Source of the DNA: Vibrio madracius
Lineage (GTDB): Bacteria > Pseudomonadota > Gammaproteobacteria > Enterobacterales > Vibrionaceae
Direction of reading: 5' to 3'
DNA: 11,069 nucleotides
Assembly (NCBI GenBank): GCA_000695745.1
Contig: ASHK01000207.1
Location: 1-11,069 of the forward strand
Shown: in pieces, positions 1 through 6,394 of the stretch
Layout: each line of letters opens with the position of its first letter
Position numbering within the stretch: the stretch's first letter is position 1
The notes under the pieces: generated by a model
Told to the model about the DNA's origin: nothing
Seen by the model: the letters and a program-made list of their open reading frames with translations, nothing else
Databases searched by the model: none
Translations under genes and position numbers: made by a program

Positions 1-1466
1 TTAGCCTTGGACATTACGATCGCGATCGTATCGTAAGCGATCTCTCTTAAGTTTGAGCTATGTAAAGAAATCAATAGGTTGCCTGACTCGATCTTGGAAA
101 TGTCCAATATGTCGTTGATCAATATCAGCAACGTTTGGGATGAGGTATCTATGGTGTTGAGGTAGTCACGCTGAATGGGATCGAGGTTGGATTCCGACAG
201 AATGCCAGACATTCCAATAATGCCGTTCAAAGGGGTTCTGATCTCATGAGACATATTGGCGAGGAAAGCGCTTTTCGCCAGATTTGCTCTTTCGGCTTCC
301 TCTTTGGCCGCCAGCATTCGATGTTCATTTTCTCTGCGCTCGCGAATCAGCTTATTCATTTTTTTGCCAAAGTGGCTGAATTCATCTTGTCCTTCAGTAG
401 AAGCCAAAGTATCGGTTTCATCTTGGGTTTCTAGTCTTTCGAATGTTTCTAACGTGTTGTTTAGGAAAAAGATGATTCGACGAGTAATATTGATGCTTAG
501 GATAAACAGTGCCGCCATAATGGCAACCGTAAGCCCGATGGTTAACCAAAGTCGTTGCTCCAAATCCTTAATGCTGAGCGCCATTTCTTTTGTTAACTGC
601 GCATTAATTTGGTCGGTTGCTTGTTGGATGAGTTCAAGTCGCTTATCGAGGGCAGAGACGCCCAATGTAATGTCCTGTTTCGAAAGCGCCGTTTGGCTTT
701 CATCTAACACGCGATCTCGAAAAACGATGCTTTCAACAAAAGAGTCATCAGAAAAGGTTTTTAGAAGTAAGCTGACTTGTGAAGCATCCGCGCTAATATT
801 GAGGAAGCGTTCTATCAGATATTGTTGACGCTCAAACAACGTTGCCAACTGCTCATGGGCTGCGTGAGAGTCGTGATGCGCCTTTGCATGTCCTTCAACA
901 ATATCAATATGAATTAACCAGTTTTCTTCGGTGGCCCACAGGCGAATCCACTCTAGAGTAAACAGTGCGTTTAAATGGGATTCTAGCTTTATGGTTCCAG
1001 TATCGACTTTGGTACTTTCTAACTGTGCGATAAGTTGATTAATAAGGTCGTTGGTCCATGAACTCCACTCTTCTAACTCATCCATTTCGGTAACAAATTG
1101 CAATTCATTTTGAGCATCTCTTAGCTCGTCTAGGGTTGTATTTGCAGTTGAAAGGTCACCATCAGAATAAATATCTTTTACCGTGTTGGTTATTTTATCT
1201 ATGCATTCATTGAGCTGACTAAATATAACATTTTTATTGCCATCAAATGTGTTTTCAAGTTTTTTTAATCGAGCTTTATGGAGTGATGTGCTGTATCTGG
1301 AAATGTCACCAATTGCGATAACTTCTTTCGATAAAACAGACATTTGTCGCAAGCTTTGTTGTATTCTAAATGCTTCCCAAGCAGAAAAAATTAAGATAAC
1401 ACTCAAGGGTAAAATAGCGAGTAGTATGATCCTGCTTTTTATAGACATCTTATTTAGCAAATTCAT
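1..1466 (-). CDS. Membrane sensor histidine kinase, N-terminal part (probably hybrid type), runs off left edge
   Basis: The frame is open without a stop from the ATG at 1466-1464 to the window edge, giving 488 residues. An AAGGA Shine-Dalgarno about 8 bases upstream supports this start over Met7. Order seen: short cytoplasmic tail; membrane segment at about residues 11-30; a long, mostly helical, Gln/Glu/Leu-rich periplasmic domain to about 300; second membrane segment about 304-328; a HAMP-like linker and coiled coil rich in Glu/Arg to about 395; then a dimerisation/phosphoacceptor (HisKA) box [15 protein letters not shown] with phospho-accepting His407. The ATPase domain and any receiver or Hpt domain lie outside the window. 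The H-box type is the one usual in hybrid kinases of the TorS/ArcB/BarA kind; this is family knowledge. The ligand is unknown. It is divergent from the PstS-like/porin pair, with 91 bp between starts, so sensing that pair's substrate is a reasonable inference. No frame breaks are seen, unlike several neighbours. Confidence 0.9.
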   Translation of the reverse strand, partial: MNLLNKMSIKSRIILLAILPLSVILIFSAWEAFRIQQSLRQMSVLSKEVIAIGDISRYSTSLHKARLKKLENTFDGNKNVIFSQLNECIDKITNTVKDIYSDGDLSTANTTLDELRDAQNELQFVTEMDELEEWSSWTNDLINQLIAQLESTKVDTGTIKLESHLNALFTLEWIRLWATEENWLIHIDIVEGHAKAHHDSHAAHEQLATLFERQQYLIERFLNISADASQVSLLLKTFSDDSFVESIVFRDRVLDESQTALSKQDITLGVSALDKRLELIQQATDQINAQLTKEMALSIKDLEQRLWLTIGLTVAIMAALFILSINITRRIIFFLNNTLETFERLETQDETDTLASTEGQDEFSHFGKKMNKLIRERRENEHRMLAAKEEAERANLAKSAFLANMSHEIRTPLNGIIGMSGILSESNLDPIQRDYLNTIDTSSQTLLILINDILDISKIESGNLLISLHSSNLREIAYDTIAIVMSKA

Positions 1467-1557
1467 ATCACTATTCCTTGATAATAATCTTGAACATCAT
1501 CTTTGGTGAACTAATCTATTGATAGTCTAGGAAAGGATTTCGCCTGAGTGTAATAAA
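1467..1557. promoter_or_regulatory. Divergent promoter region between sensor kinase and PstS-like/porin unit
   Basis: This 91-bp A/T-rich gap must hold the promoters of both divergent units if each is transcribed on its own. A weak plus-strand candidate is TTGAAC (1490-1495) and TAATCT (1512-1517) with a 16-bp spacer. I see no convincing minus-strand promoter or operator palindrome. The promoter assignment is a guess; the divergent arrangement is certain. Confidence 0.3.
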
Positions 1558-2046
1558 ATGAGTCAAAACTTACTGACAAACATAGGCACACGAATAGGGG
1601 TATTTCGTGGCAGTGCCATAATCGCCTTAGGTTTGATGTTAGCCTTTTCGTTCGAAAGTAGAGCATTTGCCGCTAATGAATATGCCGTATTTACCTTAGA
1701 TGGTAATTTCGATGAATTGAGCCGAAGTAAAGCTCGGATGCTTTATCGAGGTAAAACCAAATCGTTGCAAGGCAAGCGGATAGAATTATCCGATTGGCCA
1801 GAAAGCTCGTCTGAACGTTCAGAATTTTATCAATACTTGCTCGGCAAAGACGTTTCTCAAATGAACGCCTATTGGGCGAGTCTTTCATTTTCGGGTAAAG
1901 CCAGACCACCAAAAGAAATCGATGATGCCAGTGTGAATTCACTGATTGCTTGGCTATCAGCAAAACCCAACCGAATCGGCTACGCCCCATTAGATGCTTT
2001 GCCTAGTGATGCGAAAGTACTCTACATCGTGAGTAAGGAGAAATAG
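1558..2046 (+). CDS. Small secreted PstS-like (phosphate-type periplasmic binding protein-like) protein
   Basis: The protein has 162 residues. Residues about 1-38 form a signal peptide with Arg residues at the N-terminus, a hydrophobic core (SAIIALGLMLAFSF) and a likely cleavage site AFA-AN. The remaining ~124 residues resemble the short PBP-like proteins often annotated as phosphate ABC transporter substrate-binding proteins in Vibrio and Shewanella: an N-terminal beta strand with FTLDGNFDEL, a yrGk element (MLYRGKTKSLQGKRIEL), an ERSEFYQYLLG helix and a C-terminal IGYAPLDAL segment. Full PstS proteins are roughly twice as long, so this is a one-lobe or partial version, and phosphate binding is not assured. 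The start is set by the ATG at 1558; its ribosome site is weak (GAG about 9 bases upstream). The stop is followed by one codon and then the porin start in the same frame, so the two genes are surely co-transcribed. Family assignment is from memory of the pattern. Confidence 0.7.
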   Translation: MSQNLLTNIGTRIGVFRGSAIIALGLMLAFSFESRAFAANEYAVFTLDGNFDELSRSKARMLYRGKTKSLQGKRIELSDWPESSSERSEFYQYLLGKDVSQMNAYWASLSFSGKARPPKEIDDASVNSLIAWLSAKPNRIGYAPLDALPSDAKVLYIVSKEK

Positions 2047-2049
2047 CAA

Positions 2050-3162
2050 ATGTCGAATAACACTTCATTACTCGCGCTTCTTACTACGGCTATTAGTTTA
2101 CCTGCGGCTTCAGCTATCGATATTAACGACAACTTCTCAATCAGTGGTTTTGGTTCTACTTCTTGGGCTAAGTCTGATAATGAAACCCCATTACTGATCA
2201 ACAGAGGCATCAGTGACGAGAACTGTTTTGATTGCGATACAACCTTTGGGATTCAATTAGATTACTTTTATGACGCCTTTAAGGCATCCGTACAAGTCGT
2301 TAAACGTCCACAAGACAACTGGAGTGAGCCACAGCTTGAGTGGGCTTATTTAGGTTACTCTATTGGGGACTTTGAAGGGAGAGCAGGAAGACTGCGTCTG
2401 CCGTTTTTTTGGCCTCAGAGTATTATTACGTTGGGCAAGCCTATACCACAGCAAGACCGAATGAAGAGGTCTATAACAGTATTTTAGGTGTGACTGCTTT
2501 CAACGGTTTTAGCGTGACATGGAATCACACGTTGACTGATGAACTGCAACTTTCACTGACGCCCTTTGTTGGCTTTAAAGACAATAACGAAGTGGAATTT
2601 AATTCTGACCTGACGTTGGAATTTGAAACCAACAATATGTGGGGGTTGAATGCACAGCTAACCGGAGATAACTTCAGAATCAACTTTGCCTATTTGGACT
2701 CTAATTTCGATCAAACCAGTAAAGTGAGAAACGTTCCTTATCAAGTTGCTCCTGGCATCACAATGATTTTGCCTTATGTCGAAACGACTCAACCTGATCA
2801 GAACATCAAACTGTATTCACTCGGTGGGGAGTATGACTTTGGTCAGCTAAAACTTACCGCAGAAGGGCAAAAAAATGACTTAGCTTCTTCTTGGTATGGT
2901 AGTGCCGCCTATCGTATCCAAAAATTCACGCCCTATGTGGTTTATGGTCAGACGTACAGTGAAGGGGGGATAACCGTTACGATGGTAAAACAGGCGATAG
3001 TTGGACATTGGGGTTGCGATATGACGTCTTGTACAACGTATCATTGAACGGCGAGTGGCAAACCTTTAATAGTTTTGGTGGCAAACTGGACCATTCATTC
3101 GTCCACCAGGTGCAGATACTGACGCCAATATGTATACCTTGATGGTTAACTTTGTCTTTTAG
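2050..3162 (+). pseudogene. Outer-membrane porin-like beta-barrel protein, frame broken three times
   Basis: The start ATG has AAGGAG 8 bases upstream. Residues 1-22 are a short signal peptide ending PAASA, without the usual Lys/Arg at its N-terminus. The rest alternates polar and aromatic residues in beta-strand style and ends MVNFVF with a terminal Phe, the usual outer-membrane assembly signal. The frame as given is interrupted near 2404-2410 (7 T where 8 restore the frame), near 2964-2969 (6 G where 7 restore it) and near 3091 (CC where CCC restores it). With these three bases the product is about 371 residues and continuous to the TAG at 3160-3162. The first break leads to a stop at 2485-2487 and the second to one at 3045-3047. 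No in-frame nonsense codons exist otherwise. Breaks in homopolymers suggest sequence error rather than a dead gene. Cys59 and Cys62 form a CxxC near the N-terminus, unusual for a porin. The substrate is unknown. Confidence 0.7.
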
Positions 3163-3189
3163 TCGTGGTGTGTCTGTGCCGAGAAATAC

Positions 3190-3224
3190 AAAAAAATGCC
3201 AGTCAGTTTAACTGACTGGCATTT
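3190..3224 (-). terminator. Intrinsic terminator of the DUF368 gene, possibly bidirectional
   Basis: The 11-bp perfect inverted repeat GCCAGTCAGTT / AACTGACTGGC is extended by AT pairs on both sides. Read on the minus strand, the hairpin is followed by seven T (positions 3196-3190), the classic factor-independent form. It lies 37 bp past the DUF368 stop. On the plus strand it follows the porin stop by about 30 bp, but only a short broken T tract (ATTTCATTGTT) follows, so termination of the porin unit there would be weaker. Confidence 0.9.
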
Positions 3225-3260
3225 CATTGTTCTGAGCCGTTGGATGTCGCTAACCCGTCG

Positions 3261-4187
3261 TTATGAGTTGTCGCTATTTTCCGCGATTTTCTCTAACGCT
3301 AGAACAAGGCCGACTGCGGCTAACATCAGCACGATAGCAATCGCTAATTGCGATGGTTGACCTGTGATAGACTCAAAGTTAAATGGTGATAGGTTGTGCT
3401 CGATCAGAGGAACTTGCTCACCCTTTGAATTGATGCGCCAAGAAATGGTTTCTTTCCACGGCCATAGTTTCGGCAGCGTCCCTAGCATCAGACCTGTAAG
3501 GAAGACGAGTGCAAAATCGCGATAGCGTTTTAGTAGCCAAGACAAGACGTGAGAGAAAGACAATAGACCAATCAGGCAACCCATTGAGAACAGTGCCATG
3601 ATATCGATTTGAAGCCCTTTCACCGCACTTAATACAGGCGTATACATACCAAGTAGTAGCAAGATGAAGCTACCAGAAATACCTGGAAGGATCATGGCAC
3701 AAATCGCGATACAACCTGCGAAGAAAATATTGAGGCTGGTTGGATCCATATGCAGCGGCTTTAACATTGTGATGCTGTAAGCGAGCACTGCGCCAAGTAA
3801 TAAAAACACAAAACGGGACAGTGTTTTCTGCTCGACTTGCTTAATCATATGGTAAACCGACACCATAATTAAACCAAAGAAGAACGACCAAACTGGGATT
3901 GGGTGGGTTTCTAAAGCCCAAGAAATGAATTTTGCTAACGATAGAATCGAGGTAAGGATTCCACCAAATAGTGCAATTAAGAAAAAGCCGTTGATATGAT
4001 CAAATGCAGCTTTAAAACCGTCACGTTTCCAGATTCCTAAAATGCTAGGATTCACACGACGGATGCTTTCCAAAAGCGTGTCGTAAATACCGGTAATAAA
4101 GGCGATTGTACCTCCCGATACCCCCGGTACAACGTCTGCTGCACCCATCGCCATTCCTTTTAAGAATGTAGTCAGATAGTTCTTCAT
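3261..4187 (-). CDS. popT: DUF368 family membrane protein, undecaprenyl-phosphate translocase (PopT type)
   Basis: The protein has 308 residues and is strongly hydrophobic throughout, with about eight or more membrane segments. Two related half-repeats carry the family hallmarks: GAADVVPGVSGGTIAFITGIYD (PGVSGG at residues 21-26) and MILPGISGSFILLLLGMY (PGISG at 168-172). DUF368 proteins were shown in Vibrio cholerae and other bacteria to return undecaprenyl phosphate, the lipid carrier for cell-wall and glycan precursors, across the inner membrane; the name PopT comes from that work. I chose the ATG at 4187 because AGAAG lies just upstream and the family normally begins MKNYLxxFLKGxxMGAAD; a start at 4247 would add 20 unconserved residues. 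The gene is single, intact, convergent with the porin and divergent from phnF. Its presence next to the phn operon may be chance. Confidence 0.9.
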   Translation of the reverse strand: MKNYLTTFLKGMAMGAADVVPGVSGGTIAFITGIYDTLLESIRRVNPSILGIWKRDGFKAAFDHINGFFLIALFGGILTSILSLAKFISWALETHPIPVWSFFFGLIMVSVYHMIKQVEQKTLSRFVFLLLGAVLAYSITMLKPLHMDPTSLNIFFAGCIAICAMILPGISGSFILLLLGMYTPVLSAVKGLQIDIMALFSMGCLIGLLSFSHVLSWLLKRYRDFALVFLTGLMLGTLPKLWPWKETISWRINSKGEQVPLIEHNLSPFNFESITGQPSQLAIAIVLMLAAVGLVLALEKIAENSDNS

Positions 4188-4259
4188 GATTTCTTCTAGG
4201 TTTAAAAAGTTGATGCAGAGTATATATGCATGCTTGTTTCGATGCACTATTCAATTAGC

Positions 4260-4287
4260 ACTGTAAAGTTGTGATATCACGTATCAA
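4260..4287 (-). promoter_or_regulatory. Candidate DUF368 promoter with palindrome in spacer
   Basis: On the minus strand TTGATA (4287-4282) and TACAGT (4265-4260) are spaced 16 bp apart, about 70 bp upstream of the chosen start. The spacer contains the perfect 10-bp palindrome GTGATATCAC (4271-4280), a place where a repressor could act. This is pattern matching only. Confidence 0.35.
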
Positions 4288-4370
4288 GTTATTGTGAATT
4301 CGTGATGTATATATGTCCTCCAATAAGGGTGAAAAGTTCCTCTTTACTTCAATTAATTCAACACCTTCTG

Positions 4371-4384
4371 CTTGTCTAGATAAG
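4371..4384. promoter_or_regulatory. Operator-like palindrome 1, candidate PhnF site
   Basis: CTTGTCTAGATAAG is a palindrome with a single mismatched pair. The core GTCTAGAT resembles the GTNTANAC-type sites bound by HutC-subfamily GntR regulators, the group that includes PhnF. The 11-mer TGTCTAGATAA recurs exactly at 4524-4534. It overlaps a possible promoter (TTGTCT 4373-4378, TTAGAA 4396-4401, 17-bp spacer). Assignment to PhnF is inferred from position and regulator family. Confidence 0.5.
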
Positions 4385-4434
4385 TTGTAAGTGCCTTAGA
4401 AATGTTGCAATTCTGCAAACAAAGCGACACGTAA

Positions 4435-4454
4435 CTTTCATCTTTCCCCGTCAA
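4435..4454 (+). promoter_or_regulatory. Weak Pho-box-like stretch
   Basis: CTTTCAT at 4435-4441 followed by CTTT and then CCGTCAA (4448-4454) resembles two PhoB half-sites (CTGTCAT type), but the spacing is two bases longer than the normal 11-bp period and the second half is poor. TACAGT (4457-4462) or TTATCA could serve as the -10 element downstream. phn operons are usually PhoB-dependent, which makes a site here expected; the sequence support is slight. Confidence 0.25.
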
Positions 4455-4475
4455 AGTACAGTTATCAGAGAAAAC

Positions 4476-4526
4476 ACATGTGACATGAACAGCAAGCGGA
4501 TTGCTGTTTTTAAGTTGAGCACATGT
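4476..4526 (+). promoter_or_regulatory. Structured leader: hairpin with T tract, possible attenuator
   Basis: The inner stem AACAGCAA (4488-4495) / TTGCTGTT (4501-4508) has a five-base loop and runs straight into T (five T in total to 4511), as in a weak intrinsic terminator on the plus strand. Outer arms ACATGTG (4476-4482) and CACATGT (4520-4526) are also complementary and could close a larger structure. If transcription starts upstream of 4476 this would sit in the phnF leader and could reduce readthrough; alternatively it ends a short transcript from the intergenic region. Confidence 0.4.
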
Positions 4527-4534
4527 CTAGATAA
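4524..4534. promoter_or_regulatory. Operator-like repeat 2, candidate PhnF site
   Basis: TGTCTAGATAA is an exact repeat of 4373-4383, 151 bp downstream of it. It lies 21 bp before the phnF ATG, between the leader hairpin and the ribosome binding site (AGGGGA at about 4544-4549). A repressor bound here would sit where it could block phnF-operon transcription, which fits autoregulation. Confidence 0.5.
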
Positions 4535-4555
4535 CTCACTCGCTAGGGGATCACT

Positions 4556-5250
4556 ATGCCAGTTTACTTAGACATTGCGTCGGTATTAGAACAAGAAGTT
4601 CGTGAACGTTATGTTCCGGGCGACTACTTGCCGCCAGAAGGACAACTTGCTCAGCGCTTTGATGTCAATCGCCACACGCTTCGTCGAGCTATTGATGAGC
4701 TCGTTAACACTGGCATGGTTCAACGTCATCAAGGTAAAGGCAATATGGTGATAAGGCAGCCTAGTGAGTATCACGTGCATTCGGGCGCGCACTTTACTAA
4801 GAATCTGATTGAACAAGGCGCAAGGCCACGCTGCGAAGTCATTCAACATCGAGTGTTTGTCGCTCCTATGGACATTGCCGCCAATCTTGGCGTTGTAGAA
4901 GGCAGTAAGATCATCCATATCCGCACACTACGAAAAACCGAGGAGTGTCCTCGTACCATCATTGATCACTACCTAGCCAATATAGAGTGGTGGAGCATTT
5001 TGAAGAATTACCAAAGTGGTTCATTACACGAATTCATTAAACGTGGGCTTGATATAGACCTAGAGCGCAAAGAGACCCGAGTGGGGCCAAAACGCCAACG
5101 GGTGAAGAGTGCCGACTGCTACAAATTACACCAAGCACACCAATTCTAAGAGTCAAAACCAAAAACGTTATCAAGGGGACCGACATGGTGGCCGAGTTTT
5201 CGACCTCCAATAGCCGTTCCGACGCAACTGAAATAGTAATGGAGCATTAA
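4556..5250 (+). pseudogene. phnF: PhnF, GntR/HutC-family regulator of the phn operon, frame broken near the C-terminus
   Basis: The start ATG follows AGGGGA. Residues about 1-66 are the winged helix-turn-helix (GDYLPPEGQLAQRF, VNRHTLRRAIDEL, then the wing QRHQGKGNMV); from about 80 comes the UTRA ligand domain (FTKNLIEQGARP, IIHIRTLR, IDHYLANIEWW, GSLHEFI). As given, the frame ends with an aberrant tail at a TAA at 5147-5149 (197 residues). The missing end is present in another frame: ITPSTPILRVKTKN to EIVMEH, ending at the TAA at 5248-5250 directly before phnG. E. coli PhnF also ends in MEH. Alignment with E. coli PhnF from memory suggests that one copy of a 7-bp repeat ACAAATT was lost near 5121-5127; restoring it gives 232 residues versus about 241 in E. 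coli. The DNA-binding domain is intact, but the UTRA domain would be truncated if the break is real. Confidence 0.85.
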
Positions 5251-5697
5251 ATGACTGCTGTGAGCGAAAGAGCAAGCTGGATGTCAACATTGGCACAAAG
5301 TCAGCAGAGCGAGTTAGAGCAACTATGGCACTCAACCAAGATTGAAGCGGGTTATCAAATGGTACGACAACCAGAGATAGGGTTGGCACAGGTACGTGCT
5401 CGAATGGGGGGGAGCGGTCGTGAGTTCAATATGGGTGATGCCACGATCACTCGAGCCGTCGTCAAATTGGACAGTGGGGAAATGGGCTACAGCTACTTGC
5501 GCGGTCGCAATAAAGCGCAAGCAGAGCTAGCGGCCGTTATTGATGGCCTATTGCAGACCCAATCGCACCATGAACAGTTAATGCGCCTGGTCATTGAACC
5601 CTTGGCAGCGATGAAGCAAGAACAGCAGCAACTCAGAGCAAAAGAAGTGGCGACCAGTAAGGTGGACTTTTTCACCATGGTACGCGGTGAAGATTGA
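5251..5697 (+). CDS. phnG: PhnG, C-P lyase core complex subunit
   Basis: The protein has 148 residues, close to the ~150 of E. coli PhnG. Family marks are WMSTLAQSQ near the start, VRARMGGSGREFNMGDATITRAVVKL, GYSYLRGRNKAQAELAA and the C-terminal KVDFFTMVRGED. PhnG is part of the PhnG2H2I2J2 core and helps PhnI attach the phosphonate to the ribose of ATP with release of adenine. The ATG follows directly on the TAA of the restored phnF frame, with GGAG 6 bases upstream, so phnF and phnG are translationally adjacent. No frame problem is seen. Confidence 0.95.
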   Translation: MTAVSERASWMSTLAQSQQSELEQLWHSTKIEAGYQMVRQPEIGLAQVRARMGGSGREFNMGDATITRAVVKLDSGEMGYSYLRGRNKAQAELAAVIDGLLQTQSHHEQLMRLVIEPLAAMKQEQQQLRAKEVATSKVDFFTMVRGED

Positions 5698-5715
5698 TTC
5701 AAGGAACATGAACAA

Positions 5716-5740
5716 GTTTGGTTTAACGAATTAACCAAGT
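5716..5740 (+). other. Intercistronic hairpin between phnG and phnH
   Basis: TTGGTT(T)AA at 5718-5726 pairs with TTAACCAA at 5731-5738 around a CGAA loop, with one bulged T; G-T pairs extend it slightly. There is no T tract, so it is not a terminator. It lies in the only sizeable gap (55 bp) in the phnF-phnK stretch, just before the AAGG ribosome site of phnH, and could affect message stability or phnH translation. Confidence 0.4.
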
Positions 5741-5752
5741 AAGGCAACGATA

Positions 5753-6394
5753 ATGACCACAATTACTACTGCATTCCAAGATGCAGTTCACGACAGCCAG
5801 CAGTGCTTCAGATTGCTGCTTAAGGCGATGTCTGAACCGGGTGAAATAGTCACTCTAGAGATGAGCGAAGGTTTTGGTGCGATGCATAAGGCAGCGACAC
5901 AAACCTTGTTGAGCTTAAGCGACAATGCGACGCCGATATGGCTGTCAGAGTCACACTTAAAAGACGCTGCTATTCGTGAAAATATCCGCTTTCACTGTGG
6001 CAGTCCCGTTACTGAGCGACAAAACAGTGCCAGCTTTGCTGTGATTGCTGAGCAAGACTTGGCTGACTTTGATTGGAATAACGCCACATTTAGCCTTGGC
6101 TGTGAAGAGTACCCAGATCAGTCTACGACGGTCATTGTTGAGCTAGACGGCTTAGCCAATGGCTCTGACGCGAACACATCTAAAGGTGGTTTCACGCTAA
6201 CGCTATCTGGACCGGGAATCGAATCACAATCGGTGTTGAATATTGGTGTGGCCTCTAAGGCATTTCAGCACTTCTTACAAGGACGCCAAGAGCATTTTGC
6301 TTTTCCGCTTGGTATGGATTTGATCTTGGTGAGTAATGAGAGCATTGCCTGCCTACCACGTACCACACTTGTTGAGGTGAACTCATGTATGTAG
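5753..6394 (+). CDS. phnH: PhnH, C-P lyase core complex subunit
   Basis: The protein has 213 residues (E. coli about 194). It opens with AFQDAVHDSQQCFRLLLKAMSEPGEIV, the family's strongest signature, followed by TQTLLSLSDNATPIWLS, FTLTLSGPGI and the end FPLGMDLILVSNESIACLPRTTLVEV. PhnH is PLP-transferase-like in fold but lacks cofactor chemistry; it binds PhnI and PhnJ neighbours in the core complex and is required for the first, ATP-dependent ribosylation step. The ATG has AAGG about 8 bases upstream. The gene overlaps phnI by 10 bases, implying translational coupling. The frame is intact. Confidence 0.95.
   Translation: MTTITTAFQDAVHDSQQCFRLLLKAMSEPGEIVTLEMSEGFGAMHKAATQTLLSLSDNATPIWLSESHLKDAAIRENIRFHCGSPVTERQNSASFAVIAEQDLADFDWNNATFSLGCEEYPDQSTTVIVELDGLANGSDANTSKGGFTLTLSGPGIESQSVLNIGVASKAFQHFLQGRQEHFAFPLGMDLILVSNESIACLPRTTLVEVNSCM

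Larger units (their letters stand above)
4188..4555. promoter_or_regulatory. Divergent regulatory region between DUF368 and phnF
   Basis: This 368-bp A/T-rich stretch has no convincing coding frame on either strand. It holds, from left to right: a possible minus-strand promoter for DUF368 (4260-4287), a palindrome GTGATATCAC (4271-4280), the first operator-like palindrome (4371-4384), a weak Pho-box-like stretch (about 4435-4454), a hairpin with a T tract (4488-4511) enclosed by ACATGTG/CACATGT arms, and the second operator-like copy (4524-4534) just before the phnF ribosome site. These are listed separately. Confidence 0.8.

Noticed and set aside
256..828. A 190-residue plus-strand reading frame opposite the sensor kinase
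   Set aside because: It is the complement of a well-supported kinase frame, has no ribosome site and its composition is that of an antisense shadow.
4188..4247. Upstream start for DUF368 adding 20 residues
   Set aside because: The added residues do not look like the family and the ATG at 4187 has a ribosome site and the typical N-terminus.
4270..4281. CRP site at the palindrome near DUF368
   Set aside because: TGTGA and TCAC are present but abut without the six-base spacer that a CRP site needs.
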